NCBI RefSeq assembly: GCF_044359855.1
Contig: NZ_CP132291.1
Location: 1,240,001 to 1,304,000 of the forward strand
Direction of reading: 5' to 3'
DNA from: Rummeliibacillus pycnus_A
GTDB lineage: Bacteria > Bacillota > Bacilli > Bacillales_A > Planococcaceae
DNA length: 64,000 nucleotides
In this document: positions 1 through 8,857 of the stretch, piece after piece
Position numbering within the stretch: the stretch's first letter is position 1
Layout: each line of letters opens with the position of its first letter
The notes under the pieces: model-generated
The model's input: the letters and a program-made list of their open reading frames with translations, nothing else
Databases searched by the model: none
What the model was told of the DNA's origin: nothing
Made by a program: the position numbers and the translations under genes

Positions 1-10
1 GTGAACATTA

Positions 11-259
11 ATGCCAAACATTAAATCTGCAATCAAACGCGTAAAAACTAACGCTACTGCTAACGCACAAAACGCACAAGTAAAATCTGCTATGCGTACT
101 GCTGTGAAAAAAGCGGATGCTGCATTAGTTGCAAAAGATGATAACGCAAAAGAACTTTTAAGTGTTGCTGTTAAATCATTAGATAAAGCAGCTTCTAAAG
201 GCTTAATCCACAAAAACGCAGCTTCTCGTCAAAAAGCTCGTTTAATGAAAAAAGCTTAA
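11..259 (+). CDS. rpsT: 30S ribosomal protein S20
   Basis: Small basic protein of 82 residues that binds 16S rRNA during assembly of the small ribosomal subunit. The start MPNIKSAIKRVKT and the end ASRQKARLMKKA are typical of bacterial S20, and the length is usual for the family. It is alone on the plus strand and faces holA, the arrangement seen in B. subtilis (rpsT next to yqeN). The ribosome-binding site lies at or before the left edge of the window, so the promoter cannot be seen. A strong hairpin with a T-run follows directly, so it is probably a single-gene transcript. Confidence 0.98.
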   Translation: MPNIKSAIKRVKTNATANAQNAQVKSAMRTAVKKADAALVAKDDNAKELLSVAVKSLDKAASKGLIHKNAASRQKARLMKKA

Positions 260-273
260 TCCAATATGGATTC

Positions 274-306
274 AAAAAGACTAGAGAATTTCTCTAGTCT
301 TTTTTT
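274..306 (+). terminator. rpsT terminator
   Basis: Inverted repeat AAAGACTAGAGAA / TTCTCTAGTCTTT followed by a run of T, 15 bases after the rpsT stop codon. Confidence 0.9.
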
Positions 307-341
307 GTGTACAAGCAACAGCTATATAGATTCTTTTGATA

Positions 342-371
342 TAAAAAAAGAGCTAGCTCATCACTAGCTCT
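342..371 (-). terminator. holA terminator
   Basis: On the minus strand, AGAGCTAG / CTAGCTCT closes a 7-base loop and is followed by seven T. It lies 19 bases beyond the holA stop codon. Confidence 0.85.
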
Positions 372-389
372 CAACATCATATGTAACTT

Positions 390-1400
390 CTATAATGGCT
401 TCATCAAGAATAGTTCCAAAAATCTTTCCCGTTTACCTCCCATTGATTTCAATTGTAGATCAACTTCACTTAACCCGTATAACGCTTTTAACAACGATTC
501 ATCTGATACGCTACGTCGATCCTCTACAATTCTTTTCACACGATAAGGATTTACTTTTAGCTGTTTTGAAATTTGTTGCGGATGATATCCTTTTGTTAGT
601 AAATAATAGACATTAGACATTAAACGTACTTGAGAGGCTAACAGTGCAACAAGCATAATAGGTTCTTGCTTTTGACGTATCAAATCATGATAGATTGATA
701 ATGCTTCTGACACATCATGTCGCATATAAGCATTAAGCATTTTAAAAGCATCTTGTTCTAATGTTTTGGCCACTAATTCCTCTACCAAAGAGAAGGTGAT
801 ATTAGTATCTTCTCCGAGATATAAACAAATTTTCTCAATTTCAGATCGCAAATGTAACATATCCATCCCAACCATTTCTATAAGTTTGGATATAGCTTCA
901 TCATTAATGGTCTTTCCTTGAGCTGATACCTCATTTTGCACCCAAACGTTTAAATCCTGCTCTTTTGGCGTCTCTGCCAGCATATACACAGCATGTTCTT
1001 TCATTTGTTTAGTAACCTTTTTACGTTCATCAAGCTTTTCATATGGGGCAACGAAAATGGTAACAGATGTATCTGAAGGAAATTCAAGCCACTTTGCAAG
1101 TCTTGTTAAATCATGATTTATCTTTTCTTTTGTCTTGTCTGTTGCCTTCAAAAATGAGGCATTCTTTGCAATAATTAATTTCTTACTAGAGAAAAAAGGA
1201 ATCGTATCCGACTCATCAATCACAAAATCTACAGGCTTTTCATCAAGATCAATGGTAATCGTTTCGATTTCTCCTTCTTCCTCAAGTTTCATTTTAATAC
1301 GTCGAATAGTCTCATCTATAAAATAGGATTCAAGTCCAGCTAATAAATAAACTGGTGCTATTTTTCCCTTTTGAATATCATTCCATAATTTTGAAAACAT
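390..1400 (-). CDS. holA: DNA polymerase III delta subunit
   Basis: Clamp-loader delta subunit (YqeN type), which opens the beta sliding clamp in the DnaX complex. The 336 residues match the family length (about 340). The N-terminal AAA+ fold begins with APVYLLAGLESYFIDE; as usual for delta, the P-loop is degenerate, so no ATPase activity of its own is expected. The middle part carries LLHLRSEIEKICLYLG-like helices, and the C-terminal collar domain ends KRERFLELFLMKP. The start ATG is preceded by an AGGAGG-like stretch. In B. subtilis the gene lies in the same place between comEC and rpsT. Confidence 0.95.
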   Translation of the reverse strand: MFSKLWNDIQKGKIAPVYLLAGLESYFIDETIRRIKMKLEEEGEIETITIDLDEKPVDFVIDESDTIPFFSSKKLIIAKNASFLKATDKTKEKINHDLTRLAKWLEFPSDTSVTIFVAPYEKLDERKKVTKQMKEHAVYMLAETPKEQDLNVWVQNEVSAQGKTINDEAISKLIEMVGMDMLHLRSEIEKICLYLGEDTNITFSLVEELVAKTLEQDAFKMLNAYMRHDVSEALSIYHDLIRQKQEPIMLVALLASQVRLMSNVYYLLTKGYHPQQISKQLKVNPYRVKRIVEDRRSVSDESLLKALYGLSEVDLQLKSMGGKRERFLELFLMKPL

Positions 1401-1565
1401 TTTTGTCCTCCTAGCACTTCACTAGTTCTAGTATACATTCATTTTTTATAATCTGCGAGTATGGACAAAATGTGTCAAATCCTGCCTAATGTCTTAAATT
1501 TTCCATTCAATATAGCTTTTTTGTAGGCGTTACCGTATAATAAAAACGAATTAGGAGGGATATCA

Positions 1566-1700
1566 ATGAATCCATTTGAAAAAGATGTACAATGCAAAAG
1601 AAACGATGCTCTTGATTCAGGCGTAGGCTTTGGCGTATCATTCGTATTCTTCGCACTTATGTTCATTATTGCAACTGTAATTGATTACGTGAATTTGTAA
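1566..1700 (+). CDS. yqzM: small membrane protein, YqzM family
   Basis: A 44-residue gene below usual length cut-offs: ATG at 1566 with an excellent AGGAGGG site at 1553-1559, six bases upstream. The product begins MNPFEKDVQCKRNDALDS, then has one hydrophobic segment (about residues 19-43) ending VIDYVNL. This is the pattern of the YqzM family, found next to comEC in Bacillus species; the function is unknown. A TATAAT at 1536-1541 is a likely -10 box, while the -35 region is weak. It converges with comEC and shares a bidirectional terminator with it. Confidence 0.85.
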   Translation: MNPFEKDVQCKRNDALDSGVGFGVSFVFFALMFIIATVIDYVNL

Positions 1701-1711
1701 GAGTCTACCCG

Positions 1712-1743
1712 AAAAAGCTTTGTCACTTGGACAAAGCTTTTTT
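1712..1743. terminator. bidirectional terminator between yqzM and comEC
   Basis: AAAAAGCTTTGTC / GACAAAGCTTTTT around a 5-base loop, with A-run on one side and T-run on the other. The hairpin contains the last codon and stop of comEC (1723), so it can serve both converging genes. Confidence 0.85.
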
Positions 1744-3969
1744 CTTTTCTATTAATTGAGCAGTCGTCATAATATCCCACCTATTTTTAGTTACATTCAT
1801 CTCTATGGACCCAACTTTTGCTGTATTTAGTGTAGGTAATTCCAGACGATTGTACCGCTCAACTACTTCTTTACTAGGGTGTCCGTATCTATTGTTTAAT
1901 CCAGTAGAAAAAATAGTCAGGATTGGTTTCGTTGCTTCCAAAAATGGCTCTGCACTCGATGTTTTACTACCATGATGCCCTGCTTTTAAAATCGTCAGAT
2001 GCTCAATAGATTGTGTTTTATTTTTGACAAGTTGTAATTCCCCTTCCTCTTCTAAATCACCAGTGAGAAGCAATTTAAAAGCTCCATAACGTAACAATAG
2101 GACAAGTGAATCATTATTTCCTTCATAATGAGTGTCTGTTGGTGTTAGATATTCAAAATAGACCTCTCCCTCTCGCCATTTTTCACCTACCATTTTCTCT
2201 TTCAATGGAATCCTTTTCTTTTTCACCAGTTCTATCACATCACGCATAACAGGCTTCTCCCATGAACTTGGCGTAATATGAATCTCTTTTACACGGATTT
2301 CTTCCATCACTTCTTCAGCACCCTCTACATGATCAGCATCCGCATGTGTCATAATCAATGTATTAACCAATCGAATTCCACGCCCTTTTAAATAAGGCAC
2401 AACTATTCTCCGCCCCACCTCAAATTCAGTTTTCGATTGTTTCCACTGATCCTGATTAAATCTCAGAATCCCCCCTGTATCGATAACAAAAACCTTTTTA
2501 CGATAAGGTAGCTCAATTATGGCACTATCCCCTTGTCCTACATTTAAAAATGTAATGCGAACATCCTTATGCATACTGGGTGCAATATGAATCACTAACA
2601 CCGGGATCATAATACATAGTGTTGCCTTAAAATAATTCCTTTTCTCGAAACATACAAATGCCGCTAATATACCTATAAATGTCATACAACATACAATCAC
2701 GCTTGGCCTTCCAGTGACCCACATTTGATATGGTATTGCTTGCAGCCACATAATACACTTCGTAACAAGCTCCCTTAAAGGTTCATATACGAAAAATAGT
2801 AATTGTGCGAGTGGTTGAAATATTGAAGTTAAACCTAAGAAAATAATATTAATCGGCAAAATGACAAATGAAAATAGCGGAACAAAAATAATATTAGCCA
2901 AAAAAGATGACAGACTTAATTCGAAAAAGTGATAGATGAGAAGTGGATATACTAACAATTGACATACTATTGTCATATAGAAGGATTGTAGTATGACGTT
3001 TTGTGTTGATTGTAAGATAGCGCTCGAAAATATAAGAGCCACTGTTGCTAGATAAGAAAGTTGAAATCCAATTTGAAAAATAATACTAGGTTGATATAAA
3101 ACTAATAGGATAAAGCTTAATGACAGTGCATCATCTATTGATAATTTTGAAGAGAATACTTTACTGATCATCAACATTTCCACCACTATTACAGAACGCC
3201 ATACAGAAGGCGCTCCTCCAGCGATACATGCATAGATAGGTAATGCAATCATAATAACTAAACTAGCATGCTCTCGCCTTATATGAAGCCTTAATAGCAG
3301 TTCGTAGACTAATAGTGATACGAGTGCCACATGAAGCCCTGAAATGGCAAACAAATGGGTAATACCGAGTTTTTGATAGGCTCTATTTAAGTCTTGGTCA
3401 ACATTTGCTTGTTCACCAATTAATAATGATTGTGCTTCTGCTACAAGACTTTCTGGGAAAGTTTTCTCAATATGTTTTTTAACATAAAATCGTTGTTTCG
3501 CTAAGATAGCTGCAAGTGAATTCTCTCTTTTTATATAGGTTGCCTGTTCGATTTCATAGATTCCTTGAGCAGCATGACTTTTAATATAATTTTCCATCGA
3601 AAATGCATATTGATGAGCTGGCAAGGTAGGAGGTACTAATTCACCTTTCACTTGAAATGTATGTCCACTTAAAGAGATTTGTTCATACTTCTCTTTTTCC
3701 TGCTGTGATCGAAATGTTTGAACTGCATATACTTTTGCACCGTTTTCAAGCTTTGCAAATCCCCTTAATTTTGATCCATTGATTGTATAAGCATCTGTCC
3801 ATGTTAAAGTTGTATTTTTAGGAATGGGTTGGTTTCTATGTTGTAGTGTTTGTGAGGTATAGAAGTAAGTAGAAAAAGAGATGATTACAAGAGCTGTAAT
3901 CATCCAAGCGCGTTCTTTTTTCCACCATAAAAATAGACTAAAAGGGATTATTAGGAAAAGTAGCCACAA
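1723..3969 (-). CDS. comEC: DNA internalization channel protein ComEC/Rec2
   Basis: Polytopic membrane protein that carries transforming single-stranded DNA across the cytoplasmic membrane. Residues about 170-470 form the Competence domain with many membrane segments; the last third is a metallo-beta-lactamase-like domain with LNVGQGDSAI, VIDTGG and the metal motif THADADH. The listed start is a TTG inside a hydrophobic stretch and has no good ribosome-binding site. The frame stays open upstream to 4068, adding a basic segment plus a complete first membrane helix (RHKIIYIALVILLAS) like other ComEC proteins; GAAGGTGG followed by ATT codons at 4053/4050 suggests a non-AUG start overlapping comEB. 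Family length is about 775, also favouring the longer form. Confidence 0.93.
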   Translation of the reverse strand: MWLLFLIIPFSLFLWWKKERAWMITALVIISFSTYFYTSQTLQHRNQPIPKNTTLTWTDAYTINGSKLRGFAKLENGAKVYAVQTFRSQQEKEKYEQISLSGHTFQVKGELVPPTLPAHQYAFSMENYIKSHAAQGIYEIEQATYIKRENSLAAILAKQRFYVKKHIEKTFPESLVAEAQSLLIGEQANVDQDLNRAYQKLGITHLFAISGLHVALVSLLVYELLLRLHIRREHASLVIMIALPIYACIAGGAPSVWRSVIVVEMLMISKVFSSKLSIDDALSLSFILLVLYQPSIIFQIGFQLSYLATVALIFSSAILQSTQNVILQSFYMTIVCQLLVYPLLIYHFFELSLSSFLANIIFVPLFSFVILPINIIFLGLTSIFQPLAQLLFFVYEPLRELVTKCIMWLQAIPYQMWVTGRPSVIVCCMTFIGILAAFVCFEKRNYFKATLCIMIPVLVIHIAPSMHKDVRITFLNVGQGDSAIIELPYRKKVFVIDTGGILRFNQDQWKQSKTEFEVGRRIVVPYLKGRGIRLVNTLIMTHADADHVEGAEEVMEEIRVKEIHITPSSWEKPVMRDVIELVKKKRIPLKEKMVGEKWREGEVYFEYLTPTDTHYEGNNDSLVLLLRYGAFKLLLTGDLEEEGELQLVKNKTQSIEHLTILKAGHHGSKTSSAEPFLEATKPILTIFSTGLNNRYGHPSKEVVERYNRLELPTLNTAKVGSIEMNVTKNRWDIMTTAQLIEKKKALSK

Positions 3970-4019
3970 ATTTAGATGTGCAGCTACAGAAGCCAGTAAT
4001 ATTACGAGAGCAATGTAAA

Positions 4020-4601
4020 TTATTTTATGTCTAATGTTGATAGACCGAATAATTCTTCCACCTTCTGTTCATATGGTTCCAATTCTTTATGCGTAGCACC
4101 ATGTTCACGAAGTTTAGCCAATAAATCTACATAAAGTGCAATTTTCTCATTACTTAAAAAATCAATTTTTCGTTCATCGAATGGAACATGCACGATATTT
4201 ACCCCTGCTTGTTCTAACAATTCAACAGCATATGGATTATTCTTGTAGTCAGTTGCATAGTATAAGTTTTTGATCCCTGCTTGAATAATTGATTTTGTGC
4301 AAGGTAAGCATGGGAAATGGCTTACATATAAATCTGCACCATTTGTGGGTGTACCATATTTTGCACACTGTAACAATGCATTTACCTCTGCATGTACAGT
4401 CCGCACACAATGGTTATCGACTACATAACATCCTTTATCGATACAGTGATCATCACCAGAAATTGAGCCGTTGTATCCTCCAGCAATAATCCGTTTATCC
4501 CGAACAATTGTTGCACCTACTGATAGTCTTGTACAAGTACTTCTTAAAGCTAGCAAATGGCTTTGTGCCATGAAAAATTGGTTCCATGTAATACGCTCCA
4601 T
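4020..4601 (-). CDS. comEB: dCMP/cytidine deaminase-like protein ComEB
   Basis: Zinc-dependent deaminase of the dCMP deaminase family, 193 residues (B. subtilis ComEB about 189). The active site is complete: H70-A-E72 in TVHAEVNALL and P97-C98-L-P-C101, with extra cysteines at 53-58 (CIDKGC) as in dCMP deaminases. It would supply dUMP from dCMP. It lies in the comE cluster but is reported not to be needed for DNA uptake in B. subtilis. Its 3' end probably overlaps the true start of comEC. Confidence 0.93.
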   Translation of the reverse strand: MERITWNQFFMAQSHLLALRSTCTRLSVGATIVRDKRIIAGGYNGSISGDDHCIDKGCYVVDNHCVRTVHAEVNALLQCAKYGTPTNGADLYVSHFPCLPCTKSIIQAGIKNLYYATDYKNNPYAVELLEQAGVNIVHVPFDERKIDFLSNEKIALYVDLLAKLREHGATHKELEPYEQKVEELFGLSTLDIK

Positions 4602-4690
4602 ATAAATGCCTCCTGAATAGATCTTCTTCTATCAGTTTAGATATAGACTTCATCTTTTTCAACAGTCAATATTGCTAATTATCTATTGAA

Positions 4691-5398
4691 TTACTGTATT
4701 GTTAGATAATCTTTTAAAGATTCAAACGTTTTTTCACCAATTCCTGTTACATTTTTTAAATCTTCAATGGTCTTAAATGGTCCATTTTCTGTTCGATATG
4801 CAATAATTGCTTTAGCCTTAGCTGGTCCTACTCCATTAAGTGTTGTAAGGCCCGATTCGTCTGCAGTATTAATATTAACTAAATCTGATTTTGCTGTATT
4901 CATAGTTCCATCTTGCGTTGATGGAACGGATGTCGTTGTTTCCGCTGAAGCGACTGCTAAAACTTCTTCTACTTTTTCACCTTTTTGAGGAACATAGATG
5001 ACCATTTCATCTTGAAGTTTTTGAGCATGATTAATCTGCCTAGATTGAGCATTCTTGGCATATCCTCCTGCAAGCAGAATCGCATCAATTACACGGCTAT
5101 CTGCATCCAGTTTATAGACACCAGGGTTTTTGACCGCTCCCTTTACATCTACCATAATTGAGGTTGTTGCAACGACACCTTGTTCCGTTGTGACCTTTTG
5201 CTCAGATTCAGTTTTTGTTTCCGGTTCTTCGTTATTAGGTTGTTTTTCTTTTTCAATTGTAGAGAAAAGCTCGTCCTGTGGGGGTGTGGACGATTGATTG
5301 GAGATATAAAACACAATAATACATAAAATAAGTATCGCAATGGGGATGCCATACTTTTTGCCATTTTTCTTCAAAAAAGAAGGAATTAGCTCGCACAT
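4691..5398 (-). CDS. comEA: competence DNA receptor ComEA
   Basis: Membrane-anchored double-stranded DNA receptor of the transformation machinery, 235 residues. One N-terminal membrane helix (about 15-32) is followed by an acidic, low-complexity linker, an SLBB domain (VDVKGAVKNPGVY to VIYVPQKG, about 84-141) and a C-terminal pair of helix-hairpin-helix motifs (VNINTADESGLTTLNGVGPAKAKAII). The ATG chosen directly follows GAAAGG, which is too close for a normal site, so the true start could be a few codons downstream (TTG in PSFLKK). A 70-base gap upstream gives room for its own promoter. Confidence 0.93.
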   Translation of the reverse strand: MCELIPSFLKKNGKKYGIPIAILILCIIVFYISNQSSTPPQDELFSTIEKEKQPNNEEPETKTESEQKVTTEQGVVATTSIMVDVKGAVKNPGVYKLDADSRVIDAILLAGGYAKNAQSRQINHAQKLQDEMVIYVPQKGEKVEEVLAVASAETTTSVPSTQDGTMNTAKSDLVNINTADESGLTTLNGVGPAKAKAIIAYRTENGPFKTIEDLKNVTGIGEKTFESLKDYLTIQ

Positions 5399-5468
5399 CC
5401 TTTCTGTTAAGAAGGCGATTTATACGAAGCTAATTCCAATATATATGATTTTCCAATATTTGAAAAGA

Positions 5469-6206
5469 CTATTTTATGGCACGGAAGAAAATTCTTTCAG
5501 ATTCTTCGGTCGGTGCTTTTGAAGAAAAGTCTGCTGTAATCGTAATATCAGTAAAACCTGCTTGTTGTAACATGTTCACATATGTTTGTATATCATAAGT
5601 TCTTTGGTAATGATACTCTTCGAATCGTTCAAACAAACGATTGTCTTGTTGTACATAGAACACCATATCATGATGTACGGAATGAGGCGCATTACCAGCT
5701 TCAGTTACCCATAAATACGTAATTTCGCCATCATCATATGTAAATGGAGAATTCATAAAGATTTCGTCCATTTTAAATAATGAATGCACATCAAAGAACA
5801 ATTGTCCACCTAGTCTAAGTGATTGATAAACACGAGATAAAGTTTGTTGTACCTCTTCTTGTTCTTGTACATAATTGATCGAATCAATTGGAATGGTTAT
5901 AACATCAAGATTTTCGAACCCTTCTAGTTCGTCCATTGACATACAAAATAAAGGTACATCGATCCCTTGTAACATAAATCGTTCTGCTGCTATCGTAAGC
6001 ATCTCTTCAGATAAGTCAACACCACTTACTTCGTATCCTAATGCAGCAAATTCAGCAGCCATTGTACCTGTTCCACAACCGATATCTAACAGCTTTTTAT
6101 ATTCCGTAGCTGGCGCATACTTTGCAATCCAATGAATATAGTCATCATATGGAATATCGGTCATCAATGTGTCATATACTTCTGCAAATCTACCGTAGCT
6201 ACTCAT
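5469..6206 (-). CDS. yqeM: class I SAM-dependent methyltransferase YqeM
   Basis: Putative methyltransferase of 245 residues with the SAM-binding motif LLDIGCGTGTMAAEF at 39-53 and an acidic motif II (VSGVDLSEEML). The substrate is not known. It is the last gene of the conserved yqeG-yqeM operon and overlaps rsfS by four bases (ATGA), so translation is probably coupled. The comEA promoter region follows. Confidence 0.9.
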   Translation of the reverse strand: MSSYGRFAEVYDTLMTDIPYDDYIHWIAKYAPATEYKKLLDIGCGTGTMAAEFAALGYEVSGVDLSEEMLTIAAERFMLQGIDVPLFCMSMDELEGFENLDVITIPIDSINYVQEQEEVQQTLSRVYQSLRLGGQLFFDVHSLFKMDEIFMNSPFTYDDGEITYLWVTEAGNAPHSVHHDMVFYVQQDNRLFERFEEYHYQRTYDIQTYVNMLQQAGFTDITITADFSSKAPTEESERIFFRAIK

Positions 6207-6553
6207 TCAGCATCCACTGCTAAGAATTTTTCAGGTGCATCGCCCCATAAACGTTCTAAATTATAGTATTGTCGTTCATCTTTATGGAAAACGTGACATA
6301 CTACATCACCTAAATCCACTAGAATCCAGCGAGCTGAATCAAATCCTTCAATACGTTTTACTTCATAACCTGCTTTGTGAGCTGCATCCGCAATTTCACG
6401 TGCGATTGCTTGTGATTGACGATCTGAATTACCGTGACAAATTAAAAAGTAATCTGCTAGTAATGAGATTCCTTGCATATTTAATACAACAATATCTTCT
6501 GCACGTTTGTCATCTGCTGCTTTAAAAGCGATATCTAATAATGTATTTGTCAT
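6203..6553 (-). CDS. rsfS: ribosomal silencing factor RsfS
   Basis: Binds L14 on the large subunit and blocks joining of the 30S subunit, lowering translation in starvation. The 116 residues contain the family core DIVVLNMQGISLLADYF and the later RIEGFDSARWILVDLGDVVCHVF. It overlaps yqeM and yqeK by four bases on each side, so the three are translated as a block. Confidence 0.95.
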   Translation of the reverse strand: MTNTLLDIAFKAADDKRAEDIVVLNMQGISLLADYFLICHGNSDRQSQAIAREIADAAHKAGYEVKRIEGFDSARWILVDLGDVVCHVFHKDERQYYNLERLWGDAPEKFLAVDAE

Positions 6554-7131
6554 TCTTTCACTTGTCCTTTCTTTTGCAACAATAAATCGTTATAGCATTC
6601 AAATGAATCAGGGAATACCGGTTGATGTTTACTTATTAAAAATGAAATAGAATGTGCTATACATTTAATCATCAAATCGTGTAAATCTAACTCTTCTGAT
6701 GCTTTTCGAAGTTCATCTATACCTGGAAATTTCCGATTAGGCTCGATCATATCTGCAATATAGACGATTTTTTCTAAATTACTTTGACCTACTCGCCCTG
6801 TTGTATGGTAACGAATCGCATTTAACATATCTTCATCAGTTACATTAAATTCTGTTTTAGCTACATAAGCACCTACAGGACCATGCCATAATTCATGATG
6901 ATATTGAAGCAATGTTGGATCCATTTGTCGTTCAACAATAGTTTGTCTCATCCAATCACGGTCTGCATATTTACATGAATCATGCAAAATAGCTGCTACT
7001 TCTGCTTTTTTTGAATCCTCTCCAAAACGCATTGCAAGCTTTATGGCTGTATCCGTCACACCAATTGTATGGATATAACGCTTTTCCGGCATACGGTCTT
7101 TCATCGCTAATAATAATTCATCGCGTTCCAT
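6550..7131 (-). CDS. yqeK: HD-domain dinucleotide polyphosphate hydrolase YqeK
   Basis: HD-domain metal hydrolase; family members split Ap4A symmetrically to ADP. The HD motif is visible in AAILHDSCKY and further His/Asp ligands in YHTTGRVG and VYIADMIEPNR. The start at 7131 (MERDELL) is chosen because GAGAGGAAGG lies five bases upstream and it fits family N-termini; a further ten upstream codons are open but lack a site. It overlaps the end of nadD by 14 bases and rsfS by four. Confidence 0.93.
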   Translation of the reverse strand: MERDELLLAMKDRMPEKRYIHTIGVTDTAIKLAMRFGEDSKKAEVAAILHDSCKYADRDWMRQTIVERQMDPTLLQYHHELWHGPVGAYVAKTEFNVTDEDMLNAIRYHTTGRVGQSNLEKIVYIADMIEPNRKFPGIDELRKASEELDLHDLMIKCIAHSISFLISKHQPVFPDSFECYNDLLLQKKGQVKE

Positions 7132-7690
7132 ATAAACCTTCCTCTCGTATATACTGTTCAACGGCTGTCGGCACTAGAAATGTCACAGTTCGTCCTTCTT
7201 TTAAGCGATTGCGAATCATCGTAGAAGATAAATCCATAAGCGGTGCTTCTATTAGCTGTACTGGAAGTTTTGTTACGCCTGCAGTACCTGGTCGATGCAC
7301 ACCAACAAATTGAACTAACTCAGTTAGTTCTTGAATATGGTACCATTCATCGAGCATATCAATCATATCGCCACCAATGATGAAATAGAATTGTGTATCG
7401 GGTTCAAGGGAAGTTAATCCTCTTAAAGTATCATATGAATAAGATACTCCACCGCGCTCAATTTCATACGGTTCTATATTAAAATAAGGAATAGATTGAA
7501 TGGCTAGTTCTGTCATATGCAATCTGTCTTTTGCTGTGGCATCCTCAGGTTTTACTTTATGTGGAGGTACTGCATTCGGCATAAAACGTACTTCATCTAA
7601 TCCTAAAACATCATATGCTTCATTTGCCATTAAGAGATGTGCCATATGAGGAGGATTAAATGTACCGCCAAGAAGACCTACTTTTTTCAT
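7118..7690 (-). CDS. nadD: nicotinate-nucleotide adenylyltransferase
   Basis: Transfers AMP to nicotinate mononucleotide in NAD synthesis. The nucleotidyltransferase signature GGTFNPPHMAHL is at residues 8-19, and the second motif LSSTMIRNRL near residue 153. The 190-residue length is normal. It lies in the yqeG-yqeM operon between yhbY and yqeK, as in B. subtilis. Confidence 0.96.
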   Translation of the reverse strand: MKKVGLLGGTFNPPHMAHLLMANEAYDVLGLDEVRFMPNAVPPHKVKPEDATAKDRLHMTELAIQSIPYFNIEPYEIERGGVSYSYDTLRGLTSLEPDTQFYFIIGGDMIDMLDEWYHIQELTELVQFVGVHRPGTAGVTKLPVQLIEAPLMDLSSTMIRNRLKEGRTVTFLVPTAVEQYIREEGLYGTR

Positions 7691-7702
7691 TTCATCAAAT
7701 CC

Positions 7703-8008
7703 TTATTTCGCTTTTGGTAATTCTATTTTGCGATGTTCACGTTTTGATGCTTGTTTATATAAAACAACTGTTAATCCAATAAGTTGAACAAGTTCTGAAT
7801 TTGTTCCCTCAGCTAATTGTTCAGCTACTTCGCGTTTGTCTTCTTCACAGTTGTCTAAAATACGTACTTTCAATAATTCACGTACTTCTAATGCTTGTTT
7901 AATCTGAACAAGCATTGCTTCATTTACTCCACCCTTCCCAACTTGGAAAATTGGTTGTAAATGATGTGCCTCAGCACGTAAAAAACGTTTTTGTTTACCT
8001 GTTAACAT
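7703..8008 (-). CDS. yhbY: RNA-binding CRM-domain protein YhbY
   Basis: Small CRM-domain protein (101 residues, B. subtilis YqeI) associated with pre-50S ribosomal particles. It starts MLTGKQKRFLRAEAHHL and has the characteristic QVGKGGVNEAM loop (the GxxG-type RNA-binding turn) near residue 22. It lies four bases after aroE. Confidence 0.94.
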   Translation of the reverse strand: MLTGKQKRFLRAEAHHLQPIFQVGKGGVNEAMLVQIKQALEVRELLKVRILDNCEEDKREVAEQLAEGTNSELVQLIGLTVVLYKQASKREHRKIELPKAK

Positions 8009-8012
8009 GTAA

Positions 8013-8846
8013 TTAATTTCCTCCTAATTGCTCAAGCAATAAGTCGCTTACGACTTCTGCTTTTGGATACGTCCCTGTCCAGTAACTATAAGCAAGTGCA
8101 CCCTGATGGATGAACATGCCAAGCCCTGTGACAACAGTCGCTCCTTTTTTCTTTGCTTCTTTTAAAAATGGTGTCATTAAAGGATTATACACAATATCTG
8201 CAACAATTGCAGTGGTCGATAATTGTTTCATTGAAAACGGTAATGTAAATTCACTATTATTCAAACCCGCTGACGTAGTTTGCACGAGAATTTCAAATTG
8301 TTCTAGTTGCTCTGCAGCTTCATTCAATGAAATAGCTTTTGCTTCAATGTCTAGCTCAGCACAAATAACTTTTGCCTTTGAGACAGTTCGATTGGCAATC
8401 GTAATATGTGTATAGCCTGTAGCAACAAGTGCAAACGCAATTCCGCGAGCAGCTCCACCTGCGCCAATAACTAATACACGTTTGTTTCGATGACCATTAC
8501 CAACTTCTTTTTCTAAAGAACGAACGAAGCCTAAGCCGTCTGTATTGTAACCTTTATATGTGCCATCTAGTTGTTTTACCACAGTATTCACTGCGCCCAT
8601 TTTTTGAGCTGATTCATCGAGCTCATCTAAGTATGGTATGATTTTCTCTTTATGTGGGATTGTAATATTCCAACCACTACAACCAAGTGTTTTTAGAGCT
8701 ACTACGGATTGTTCTAAGTTCTCTGGTAAAACATGAACCGGAATATAACTAGCATCTCGATTTTCTTCTGCCATCCAAGCATTATGCATTAGTGGTGACA
8801 TCGAATGCTCGATTGGATCTCCAATAACTGCGTACCAACTTCTCAA
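8013..8846 (-). CDS. aroE: shikimate dehydrogenase
   Basis: NADP-dependent reduction of 3-dehydroshikimate in aromatic amino-acid synthesis. The 277-residue product begins MRSWYAVIGDPIEHSMSPLMHN; the open frame runs further upstream but gives serine/arginine-rich sequence unlike the family. The start is therefore the TTG at 8846, with a strong AGGGGGG site six bases away. Visible motifs are the shikimate site (SMSP, NTDGLGF), catalytic Lys in ITIPHKEKI, and the Rossmann turn IGAGGAARGIAFAL. Only 11 bases separate it from yqeH. Confidence 0.96.
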   Translation of the reverse strand: MRSWYAVIGDPIEHSMSPLMHNAWMAEENRDASYIPVHVLPENLEQSVVALKTLGCSGWNITIPHKEKIIPYLDELDESAQKMGAVNTVVKQLDGTYKGYNTDGLGFVRSLEKEVGNGHRNKRVLVIGAGGAARGIAFALVATGYTHITIANRTVSKAKVICAELDIEAKAISLNEAAEQLEQFEILVQTTSAGLNNSEFTLPFSMKQLSTTAIVADIVYNPLMTPFLKEAKKKGATVVTGLGMFIHQGALAYSYWTGTYPKAEVVSDLLLEQLGGN

Positions 8847-8857
8847 AACAATCCCCC

